In this document: positions 7,071 to 13,880 of the stretch, in pieces
Layout: every line of letters begins with the position of its first letter
How positions within the stretch are numbered: the stretch's first letter is position 1
Assembly (NCBI GenBank): GCA_036522155.1
Contig: DATDGI010000250.1
Span: 1-22,772 of the forward strand
Reading direction: 5' to 3'
DNA length: 22,772 bases
Origin: UBA9676 sp036522155
GTDB taxonomy: Bacteria; Actinomycetota; Actinomycetes; Streptosporangiales; Streptosporangiaceae
Program-made: the position numbers and the translations under genes
Notes under the pieces: generated by a model
What the model was told of the DNA's origin: nothing
Database searches by the model: none
What the model saw: the letters and a program-made list of their open reading frames with translations, nothing else

Positions 7071-7880
7071 GTGGCCGAGCCAGCCGGGTTCTTCTATCCC
7101 AGGACCGCCACCGGGCAGGCGTCGCTCCTGCCCGCCCCGCCCTGGCACTACTCCGGCGATCTGCTGACGGTCGAATACCGCACCGACCCGGCCCGGGTCG
7201 CCGAGCTCCTGCCGCCGCCGCTGCTCCCGGCGCCGGACGATCCCGGCGCGGTCGCGCTCATCTGGGCCGACTGGCAGTCCTGCGGCGACGGCGGGGAGGA
7301 ACTGCTGGATCCGGTCCGGGCGCAGTACGCCGAATGCCTCGCCGTGGTCCGCTGCTCCTTCGCCGGGCGGGTGTACTCGCGCTGCGTCTACATCTGGGTC
7401 GATGCCGACTTCGCGCTGGCCCGCGGCCTCGTCCAGGGCTACCCGAAGAAACTGGGGTCGATCCACCAGACCCGGCCGCACCCGTTCGGGCGGGCCGCCC
7501 CCCGGATCGGCCCCGGCGGCACCTTCGCCGGCACCCTGTCGGCCGGGGGCCGGCGGCTGGCCCAGGCGGTGGTCACGCTGCGGGAGCAGGCCCCGGCGAA
7601 CGGGTTCGTCAACGCTCACCCGATGGCCCACCACCGGTGGCTGCCCTCGATCGAGAAGGGCGCACCGGACGCACTCGACGAGCTCGTCGCCTCGGGCAGC
7701 GCCAGCTTCGAGGGCGGCCCGGCCTGGCGCGGCGACGCCACCCTGGCACTGTTCGAGTCGCCGACCGAGGAACTGGCCCGGCTGGCGCCCCGTGAGATCA
7801 TCGGCGGTTACTACCGGCAGGTCGGTGTGACCTGGGACGGCGGTACCGTGCTGGCCCGCACCGGCCGCCCGGGCGCTTGA
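7071..7880 (+). CDS. Acetoacetate decarboxylase (ADC) family protein
   Basis: A 269-aa protein of the ADC-like superfamily. The hallmark is QGYPKKLG (122-129), where the first Lys (Lys126) matches the Schiff-base lysine of acetoacetate decarboxylase. VYIWVDADFALARGL upstream and the C-terminal GYYRQVGVTWDG also fit the fold. Known members decarboxylate beta-keto acids or catalyse aldol-dehydration of keto acids. In this context it could act on a ring-cleavage product (2-oxo acid), but that is inference. The GTG start has GGGAG 5 nt upstream. It is divergent from the GS-like gene across a shared operator and is followed by a 139-bp gap that contains another operator. Confidence 0.85.
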   Translation: MAEPAGFFYPRTATGQASLLPAPPWHYSGDLLTVEYRTDPARVAELLPPPLLPAPDDPGAVALIWADWQSCGDGGEELLDPVRAQYAECLAVVRCSFAGRVYSRCVYIWVDADFALARGLVQGYPKKLGSIHQTRPHPFGRAAPRIGPGGTFAGTLSAGGRRLAQAVVTLREQAPANGFVNAHPMAHHRWLPSIEKGAPDALDELVASGSASFEGGPAWRGDATLALFESPTEELARLAPREIIGGYYRQVGVTWDGGTVLARTGRPGA

Positions 7881-7904
7881 CCGCCGTCCCGGCCAGTTCT
7901 TAAA

Positions 7905-7918
7905 GTTTGGTACCAAAC
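7905..7918. promoter_or_regulatory. Operator type 1, copy A: perfect palindrome GTTTGGTACCAAAC
   Basis: A perfect 14-bp palindrome in the gap before the dehydrogenase operon. It differs by one base from the site at 13859-13872 before the P450. Both length and symmetry are typical of MarR-family operators, and a MarR gene lies in the same operon (12640-13155). Confidence 0.75.
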
Positions 7919-8019
7919 GACCTGCGGGCTGGCGACCGCGGCCACGAGGCGGCGGCGGGAGCCAGACGACCTGCGGGGGGATCGTGGCCGCACGGCCGCG
8001 GCGATCGGCAGGGATGGCG

Positions 8020-9498
8020 ATGAGCAAGACCGGCGTGGCCGGGGTCACGATCGACACCCGGCACTGGATCGGGGGCCGCCGGGTGGCCTCCCCCGCCAGC
8101 TTCACCGACGTCTCCCCCATCGACGAGCAGCCCATCGCGGACCTCGCCCGGGGCGGCGAGGCGGAGGTCGCGGCCGCGGTGGCGGCCGCCGGGGCGGCGT
8201 TCACCGGCTGGTCGGCCACCAGCCCCGGCGACCGCGCCGCTGCCCTGCACGCCATCGCCGACGGCATCGACGCGCGGGCCGGGGAACTGGCGCAGGTGGA
8301 AACCCGCGACAACGGCTCCCTGCTGCGATCGCACCGGCGCAGCGTGATGCCCCGGGTCGCGCAGAACTTCCGTTTCTTCGCCGGCTGGCTCACCGGGCTC
8401 GACGGCGGCGGGCTCGACATCGCCGGCCACCGCGAGCAGGTGGCCTGGGCCCCGGCCGGCGTCACCGCGGTGATCACCCCCTGGAACGCGCCCCTGATGC
8501 TGGCCACCTGGCGGATCGCGCCCGCGCTCGCGGCCGGGAACACCGTGGTGGCGAAACCGCCGGAATGGGCCCCGCTGACCGCCAGCCTGCTGGCCGACAT
8601 CACCCGCGACGCGGGCCTACCCGATGGTGTGCTCAACGTGGTGCAGGGCCTGGGCGCCGAGGCCGGCGCGGCGCTGGTCGCGCACCCGGACCTGGCCCGG
8701 GTCGCGTTCACCGGCTCGGCCGCCACCGGCCGCACCGTGGCCGCGGCCGCGGGCCACTCACTGACCCCGGTGTCGCTGGAACTGGGCGGCAAGTCGCCGC
8801 TGCTGGTGTTCGCCGACGCCGACCTGGAGCTGGCGGTCACCCACGCGGCCGGGCAGTACGACAACGCCGGGCAGGTGTGCCTGGCGGGCACCCGGCTGCT
8901 GGTGGCCGAGCCCATCGCCGCCGAGTTCACCGCCCGGCTCACCGAGCGGGCCGGGGGGCTGCGCCAGGGTGATCCGCGGGACGAGGCGACCGAGATGGGC
9001 CCGGTGATCACCCGCGCCCATCTGGACCGGGTGGACGGCTTCGTCCAGCGCGCGCTGGCCGGCGGGGCCCGCGCCCTGCTGGGCGGCGGTGTCAGCCCGG
9101 CGCTGGGCGGGCTGTACTACCAGCCGACACTGCTCACCGGCGCCGCCCCGGGCGCGGAGATCCTCACCGAGGAGGTGTTCGGCCCGGTGCTCACCCTGCA
9201 GACGTTCACCAGCGAGGATGAGGCGGTGGCCCTGGCCAACAGCACCAGGTACGGGCTGGCGGCCACGCTGTTCACCGGCGACCCCGGCCGTGCCGAGCGG
9301 GTGTCCGCCCGGCTGCGGGCGGGCACCGTCTGGGTCAACTGCTTCTTCGTCCGGGATCTGCGTGCGCCGTTCGGCGGCGCCGGGCAGTCCGGGATCGGCC
9401 GCGAGGGCGGCACCTGGAGCTTCGACTTCTACGCCGACGTCAAGAACACCGTCTACTCGCAGCAGGGGTGGCGCACGATGGATGGCCAGGGTGGGTGA
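8020..9498 (+). CDS. Aldehyde dehydrogenase, HpaE/HpcC-like semialdehyde dehydrogenase
   Basis: A 492-aa NAD(P)-dependent aldehyde dehydrogenase. It has the oxyanion Asn156 in TPWNAP, the cofactor Lys179, the general base Glu254 in SLELGGKSP and the catalytic Cys287 in NAGQVCLAGTR; the C-terminal AGQSGIGREGG motif is intact. Sequence style and the following HpaD-like gene suggest it oxidises the muconic semialdehyde made by ring cleavage (5-carboxymethyl-2-hydroxymuconate semialdehyde or an analogue). ATG 8020 is preferred because AGGG lies 6 nt upstream and the protein then has the usual length. GTG 7984 and ATG 8014 are in-frame alternatives. It overlaps the dioxygenase gene by 17 bp. Confidence 0.92.
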   Translation: MSKTGVAGVTIDTRHWIGGRRVASPASFTDVSPIDEQPIADLARGGEAEVAAAVAAAGAAFTGWSATSPGDRAAALHAIADGIDARAGELAQVETRDNGSLLRSHRRSVMPRVAQNFRFFAGWLTGLDGGGLDIAGHREQVAWAPAGVTAVITPWNAPLMLATWRIAPALAAGNTVVAKPPEWAPLTASLLADITRDAGLPDGVLNVVQGLGAEAGAALVAHPDLARVAFTGSAATGRTVAAAAGHSLTPVSLELGGKSPLLVFADADLELAVTHAAGQYDNAGQVCLAGTRLLVAEPIAAEFTARLTERAGGLRQGDPRDEATEMGPVITRAHLDRVDGFVQRALAGGARALLGGGVSPALGGLYYQPTLLTGAAPGAEILTEEVFGPVLTLQTFTSEDEAVALANSTRYGLAATLFTGDPGRAERVSARLRAGTVWVNCFFVRDLRAPFGGAGQSGIGREGGTWSFDFYADVKNTVYSQQGWRTMDGQGG

Positions 9499-10384
9499 GG
9501 TTGCCGGGGCCGGCCTGCTGGCTCACGTCCCGACCATCATGCTTCCGCATGACCAGCGGCTCGAGCTGAACGAGGGCCGGGAGATCAGCCTGGTGCCCGG
9601 CCTGCGGCGGCTCCGGGCCGAGGTCTTCGAGACGCTCGGCTACGACACCGTGGTGGTGCTCGACTCGCACTGGCACACCACCGTCGAGTTCGTCGTTGCC
9701 GCCCAGCCGATGCGGGCCGGGCTGTTCACCTCCGACGAGCTGCCGCGCGGCATGTGCCGGATCCCCTACGACTGGCGCGGCGACCCCGAGCTGGCCCAGG
9801 CCATCGCCGGGCAGGCCGAGGCGCACGGGACCTGGATCACCGCCATCGACGACCCGTGCCTGCCGGTTCACTACGCCACCGTCAACCTGTGGCACTACCT
9901 CGGCCGGGGGCTGGGCAAACGGTGGCTGTCGATGAGCATCGCGCAGACCGGCGACACCGAGGACTTCCTGCGCGCGGGCCGGGCCCTCGGGGCCGCCATC
10001 GCGGCCACCGGGCGGACGGTCCTGCTGGTGGCGTCCGGGGCGATGTCGCACACGTTCTGGTCGCTGCGGGAACTGCGGGCCCACGAGGCCAGCGACACCG
10101 CGCACATCAGGACGCTGGCCGCGCGGGCCGCCGATGAGGAACGGATCGCCTGGCTGGAAGCCGGTGACCATGCCCGGGTGATAGACACGATGCCAGAGTT
10201 CCTGACCGTCCGGCCGGAGGCGCGGTTCGCGCACTACCTGATGATGATCGCGGCGCTCGGCGGGGGCAGCGTGACCGCCCCGGGCCACCCGTTCAGCGAC
10301 TATGAGAATTCGGTCGGGACGGGACAGGTGCACCTGTGGTTCGGCCGCCCGGCCGGCGGCTGGTCTGCCCCCCGGGGCGGGTAG
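9482..10384 (+). CDS. Class III extradiol ring-cleavage dioxygenase, HpaD-like
   Basis: A 300-aa LigB-fold Fe(II) dioxygenase. Likely iron ligands are His15 (AHVPTIM), His63 (LDSHWHT) and Glu246 (RPEARFAHY), with His190 (GAMSHTFW) as catalytic acid/base; the spacing matches LigB. FTSDELP, DPELAQAIA and the C-terminal SVGTGQVHLWF closely resemble E. coli-type 3,4-dihydroxyphenylacetate 2,3-dioxygenase. It would open a catechol ring next to the hydroxyls to give a muconic semialdehyde, the substrate for the overlapping upstream dehydrogenase. The ATG start has only a weak ribosome binding site, so coupling to the dehydrogenase is likely. The exact catechol is not proven; DOPA, dopamine or amide-linked catechols are alternatives. 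Confidence 0.9.
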   Translation: MARVGEVAGAGLLAHVPTIMLPHDQRLELNEGREISLVPGLRRLRAEVFETLGYDTVVVLDSHWHTTVEFVVAAQPMRAGLFTSDELPRGMCRIPYDWRGDPELAQAIAGQAEAHGTWITAIDDPCLPVHYATVNLWHYLGRGLGKRWLSMSIAQTGDTEDFLRAGRALGAAIAATGRTVLLVASGAMSHTFWSLRELRAHEASDTAHIRTLAARAADEERIAWLEAGDHARVIDTMPEFLTVRPEARFAHYLMMIAALGGGSVTAPGHPFSDYENSVGTGQVHLWFGRPAGGWSAPRGG

Positions 10385-10394
10385 GAGGCAGCAT

Positions 10395-11243
10395 ATGGCG
10401 GAGTACCGCCGGATTCTGCTCGACGGTGGCGCGGTGCAGGTCCGCCGGGACGGGCCGGACCTGGTCGCCGGGGACGGCCGCCGGATCGCCGCGGCCGGCG
10501 CGGTGCACCTGCCGCCGGTGACCCCGACCAAGATCATTGCCGTGCACCTGAACTACGCCAGCCGGGTCGAGGAGTTCGGCGCCAGGCCGCCGCGCACGCC
10601 GACCTACTTCCACAAGCCCATCTCCGCGCTTGTCGGCCACGGCGGGATGGTGATCAGGCCGGCCAACTGCAGGTACCTCAACTACGAGGGCGAGATCGCC
10701 ATCGTGATCGGCCGGGCTTGCCGGGGTGTCTCCCCGGCCCAGGCCGGTGACTACATCGCCGGCTACACCATCGCGAACGACTTCGGGCTGCACGACTTCC
10801 GCGACACCGACGCCGGGTCGATGCTGCGGGTCAAGGGCTCGGACACGATGGCACCGCTCGGCCCCGGGCTGGTCACCGGCTGGGACTTCCACGGCAAGCG
10901 GCTCCGCACCTACGTCAACGGCCGGCTCGCCCAGGACGGGTCCACCGGCGAGATGCTGTGGGACATGAACTACCTGGTCGCCGACATCGCCCGCACCATC
11001 ACCCTGAACCCGGGCGACGTGCTGCTGTCGGGCACCCCGGCGAACTCGCGGCCGGTGCAGCCCGGGGATGTGGTCGAGGTGGAGGTGGAGGGCCTGGGCA
11101 GGCTGGCCAGCCAGATCGCCGCTGGGCCGCTGGCGGTCCCGGCGGAGTTCGGCGCCCCGCCGACCGAAAGCGAGGAGGTCATCTCCACCGCGTTCGGCGG
11201 CGACTGGGAGTTCCGCGGCATCCGGCCCCCGGCCCGGGCGTGA
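10395..11243 (+). CDS. Fumarylacetoacetate hydrolase family protein, HpaG-like
   Basis: A 282-aa FAH-fold enzyme. Metal ligands are visible as Glu98 and Glu100 in NYEGEIAIVIG and Asp129 in IANDFGLHD, with the active-site lysine at 147 (LRVKGSD). Motifs TKIIAVHLNYASR (45-57) and YFHKPISALVG (71-81) are classic for the OPET decarboxylase/HHDD isomerase branch (HpaG), which decarboxylates or tautomerises ring-cleavage acids. Other FAH members hydrolyse acylpyruvates or hydrate dienoates, so the reaction is probable rather than proven. TAGGAGG lies 8 nt before the ATG. The stop codon overlaps the next start as TGATG. Confidence 0.9.
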   Translation: MAEYRRILLDGGAVQVRRDGPDLVAGDGRRIAAAGAVHLPPVTPTKIIAVHLNYASRVEEFGARPPRTPTYFHKPISALVGHGGMVIRPANCRYLNYEGEIAIVIGRACRGVSPAQAGDYIAGYTIANDFGLHDFRDTDAGSMLRVKGSDTMAPLGPGLVTGWDFHGKRLRTYVNGRLAQDGSTGEMLWDMNYLVADIARTITLNPGDVLLSGTPANSRPVQPGDVVEVEVEGLGRLASQIAAGPLAVPAEFGAPPTESEEVISTAFGGDWEFRGIRPPARA

Positions 11244-12616
11244 TGACCGCCGAACCGGACCTGACGGCCTGGCTGGACCGGGCCGTCCACGCGGTGCGGG
11301 ACTGGGAGGCGGGCTTCGCGCCGTTCACCCGCCACCCGTCGCTGGCCGTCAGCGACGAGCGGTTCACCGCCGCCTTCGATGCCCTGGCCGCGCGGCTGCG
11401 CGGCAACTACCCCTACTTCCACCCGTCGTACGCCGGGCAGATGCTCAAGCCCCCGCACCCGGCCGCGGTGGCCGGGTACCTGGCGGCCATGCTCATCAAC
11501 CCGAACAACCACGCCCTGGACGGCGGCCCGGCCACCTCCGCGATGGAAAAGGAGGTGGTCGCCGAGCTGGCGGCCATGTTCGGCTACCAGACCCACCTCG
11601 GCCACCTGACCAGCAGCGGCACCATCGCCAACCTGGAGGCGCTGTACGTCGCCAGGGAAAGCCACCCCGGCCGGGGCATCGCCTACAGCGCCGAGGCGCA
11701 CTACACCCACGCCCGCATGTGCGGGCTGCTCGGCGTGACGGGAACCGCCGTCGAGGCCGACGCGGCGGGCCGGATCGACCTCGGCGCCCTCGACGCCCTG
11801 CTGGCCGGCGGGGGCATCGGCACAGTGGTCGCGACCGCGGGCACCACCGGGCTCGGCGCCATCGACCCGGTCCATGACGTGCTCGCCGTCGCCCGCAGGC
11901 ACGGCGCCCGGGTACACGTGGACGCGGCCTACGGCGGGTTCTTCACCCTCCTGGCCGGGGCCGGCGGCCCGGCCGGGCTGGATCCGGCGCCGTGGCGGGC
12001 CATCGCCGGCTGCGACTCGGTGGTGGTCGACCCGCACAAGCACGGCCTGCAGCCCTACGGCTGCGGGGCGGTGCTGTTCCGCGACCCCGCGGTCGGCCGG
12101 TTCTACTCGCACGACTCGCCCTACACCTACTTCACCTCCAGCGAGCTGCACCTGGGCGAGATCAGCCTGGAGTGCTCCCGGGCCGGCGCGGCCGCCGCCG
12201 CGCTCTGGCTCACCCTCCAGCTGCTGCCGCTGCGGCCGGACGGGCTCGGGCAGGTGCTCGCGGCCGGCCGCCGGGCCGCCGTGGACTGGGCCGGCCGCCT
12301 GCGCGCCTCGGACCGGCTGCGCCTGTACCAGCCACCGGAGCTCGACATCGTGTGTTACTTCCCGGTCACCGCCGGCCTCCGCCTGGCGGCCATCGACGCC
12401 GCCTGCGCCCGGATGCTCGCCGAGGGCATGGCCGACCCGGCGCACCCGGTCTTCCTCAGCACCCTCACCGTGACCGCGGACGCGCTCGCCCGCCGGCACG
12501 CCGGGATCACGGCGGACGCCGGCCGGGCCCGGATCCTGCGCAGCGTGCTGATGAAGCCCGAAGCGGAGGGGCATACCGCGTGGCTGCACGCCCGCGTCGA
12601 GGAACTCGCAGGCTGA
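11243..12616 (+). CDS. Group II PLP-dependent amino acid decarboxylase
   Basis: A 457-aa fold-type I decarboxylase. The PLP lysine is Lys266 in VVVDPHKHGLQPYG, Asp227 in HVDAAYGG contacts the pyridine nitrogen, and His153 in SAEAHYTHAR should stack on the ring. NPNNHALDGGPATSAMEKEVV (86-106) and LTSSGTIANLEALY are typical of glutamate/tyrosine/aromatic amino acid decarboxylases. In an operon with an extradiol dioxygenase it may turn an aromatic amino acid into the amine that is then gamma-glutamylated; aspartate or glutamate-type substrates cannot be excluded by eye. Translation is coupled to the FAH gene through TGATG. Confidence 0.88.
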   Translation: MTAEPDLTAWLDRAVHAVRDWEAGFAPFTRHPSLAVSDERFTAAFDALAARLRGNYPYFHPSYAGQMLKPPHPAAVAGYLAAMLINPNNHALDGGPATSAMEKEVVAELAAMFGYQTHLGHLTSSGTIANLEALYVARESHPGRGIAYSAEAHYTHARMCGLLGVTGTAVEADAAGRIDLGALDALLAGGGIGTVVATAGTTGLGAIDPVHDVLAVARRHGARVHVDAAYGGFFTLLAGAGGPAGLDPAPWRAIAGCDSVVVDPHKHGLQPYGCGAVLFRDPAVGRFYSHDSPYTYFTSSELHLGEISLECSRAGAAAAALWLTLQLLPLRPDGLGQVLAAGRRAAVDWAGRLRASDRLRLYQPPELDIVCYFPVTAGLRLAAIDAACARMLAEGMADPAHPVFLSTLTVTADALARRHAGITADAGRARILRSVLMKPEAEGHTAWLHARVEELAG

Positions 12617-12627
12617 CTCGCACCGCG

Positions 12628-12639
12628 TACGATCGTGCC
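12628..12639 (+). promoter_or_regulatory. Possible -10 and leaderless start of the MarR gene
   Basis: TACGAT (12628-12633) sits 6 nt before the MarR ATG, which has no Shine-Dalgarno, so a leaderless mRNA is possible. The -35 at 17-bp spacing (CTCGCA) is weak. The sequence GTACGATC (12627-12634) also matches a half-site of operator type 2. Confidence 0.35.
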
Positions 12640-13155
12640 ATGTCCCGTCGCCTCGCCGCTGGCAGCGCCAGCGACCTCGGGCGGGCCGAGCGCGACATCC
12701 GCGGCCGGATCGGCGAGCAGCCGCTGGATTTCGCGGCCATGGCCGCGGTGTCGAACATCTACCGCGCCGCCAATGTGATCCGCAACCACCTGGAACGCAA
12801 GGTGCTCGCGGACGAGGACCTGTCCTGGGCGGCGTTCACGGTGATGTTCGTGCTGTGGATCTGGGGCGATCAGCAGACCCGGCATCTGGCCGCCGAGGCC
12901 GGGATCACCAAGGGGACGCTCACCGGGGTGCTGAAGACCCTGGAGAAACGGGGCCTGGCCCGGCGGCGCGGGCACGAGGGGGACGGCCGGCTGGTCCTGG
13001 TGAGCCTGGAGCCCAAGGGCGTGGCCGTGATCGAGCGGGTGTTCCCGGCGTTCAACGCCGGTGAGGCGCTGGTCAGCAGCGGCCTGACCGAGCCCGAGAA
13101 ACAGCAGCTGGCGTCGCTGCTGCGCAAGATCATCCGGTCGGTGGAGGACAGCTGA
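12640..13155 (+). CDS. MarR family transcriptional regulator
   Basis: A 171-aa regulator with a winged helix-turn-helix: LSWAAFTVMFVLW, then TRHLAAEAGITKGTLTGVLKTLEKRGLARRRGHEGDGRLVLVSLEPKG with the wing at GDGRLV, flanked by N- and C-terminal dimerisation helices. MarR proteins of aromatic catabolism (such as HpaR/HpcR) are usually repressors released by a pathway acid. Here the obvious candidate operators are the two GTTTGGTRCCAAAC palindromes. The gene follows the decarboxylase by 23 bp, lacks a clear Shine-Dalgarno, and its 3' end overlaps the convergent amidotransferase gene by 26 bp. Confidence 0.92.
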   Translation: MSRRLAAGSASDLGRAERDIRGRIGEQPLDFAAMAAVSNIYRAANVIRNHLERKVLADEDLSWAAFTVMFVLWIWGDQQTRHLAAEAGITKGTLTGVLKTLEKRGLARRRGHEGDGRLVLVSLEPKGVAVIERVFPAFNAGEALVSSGLTEPEKQQLASLLRKIIRSVEDS

Positions 13156-13831
13156 CGGCCGGCTGAGCGAGCCGCAGCGCGCTGCCGACCAGGCGATCCG
13201 CCCGCACCCGGGCCGCTGGCTCCTCCGCGATCGTCCGCGCCAGGAAGGCATCCGGGTCCTGGCCGGCCCGCTGCGCCTCGTCCCGCCCGCCGCCATCGAA
13301 CCACCGCTGAAGCTGCCCGCCGTCGACCTCGGGGTGGAACTGGACGGCCAGGTGCCGCCCGATCGAGAACGCCTGCACCCCGATCTCGTTGGTGGCCAGG
13401 ATGGCCGCCTGGTCCGGCGGCAGGCACCGGTCGCCGTGGAACTGCAGCCACGGGCCGGGCGGGATCAGGTCCGGATCGGCGGAGTCGATCATGGTCCAGC
13501 CGATCTCCTTGCGCGGCGCCGCCTCCACCTGGCCGCCCAGCGCGGCGGACAGGGCCTGCGCCCCGAAGCAGATCCCGAGCACCGGCACCCCGGCCGCGTC
13601 CACCTGCCGCAGCCACGCCAGTTCCTGCGCGATCCAGGCACGCTCCGGGCCGGTGCCGTAGACCGAGGGGATGGCCCCCAGCACCACGACGTGATCGGCG
13701 CCATCGACCGCGGGCAACTGGTCCTCCGCCGGAAACAGGTACGTGCTGAAGTCGGCACCGCGCGCCGCGAGCGCCTCGGCGATGAGGCCCGGCGAGTCCT
13801 CGGCGTGATGGCGGATGACGATGACGCGCAT
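13130..13831 (-). CDS. Class I glutamine amidotransferase (possible gamma-glutamyl hydrolase)
   Basis: A 233-aa GATase1-domain protein. The nucleophile is Cys88 in VLGICFGAQALS; the partner His166 and Glu168 lie in VQFHPEV. LGAIPSVYGTGPERAWI (51-67) and LQFHGD (129-134) are typical of stand-alone members. No synthase domain is attached. Together with the GS-like ligase this resembles PuuA/PuuD and AtdA1/AtdA2 pairs, where the amidotransferase-fold protein acts on a gamma-glutamyl amide. A GMP-synthase-like protein of unknown role is the alternative. GGAGGG lies 5 nt before the ATG. It is divergent from the P450 gene across an operator. Confidence 0.88.
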   Translation of the reverse strand: MRVIVIRHHAEDSPGLIAEALAARGADFSTYLFPAEDQLPAVDGADHVVVLGAIPSVYGTGPERAWIAQELAWLRQVDAAGVPVLGICFGAQALSAALGGQVEAAPRKEIGWTMIDSADPDLIPPGPWLQFHGDRCLPPDQAAILATNEIGVQAFSIGRHLAVQFHPEVDGGQLQRWFDGGGRDEAQRAGQDPDAFLARTIAEEPAARVRADRLVGSALRLAQPAVSCPPPTG

Positions 13832-13858
13832 GGCGGCCCTCCGATTGCCGTGCTACTC

Positions 13859-13872
13859 GTTTGGTGCCAAAC
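13859..13872. promoter_or_regulatory. Operator type 1, copy B: GTTTGGTGCCAAAC
   Basis: A 14-bp near-perfect palindrome (one mismatched central pair), differing by one base from the site at 7905-7918. It lies 8 bp before the P450 GTG and 27 bp upstream of the amidotransferase ATG, so a single bound repressor could silence both directions. Confidence 0.75.
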
Positions 13873-13880
13873 TATTTGCC

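Noticed and set aside
5604..9011. One 1135-aa minus-strand open frame covering the GS-like gene and the opposite strand of the ADC-like and dehydrogenase genes
   Set aside because: Only the last 448 codons show a protein family and coding-type third positions; the rest is the antisense of two well-supported genes.
10970..12589. A 539-aa minus-strand frame opposite the PLP decarboxylase
   Set aside because: Antisense shadow; the plus strand has an intact PLP decarboxylase.
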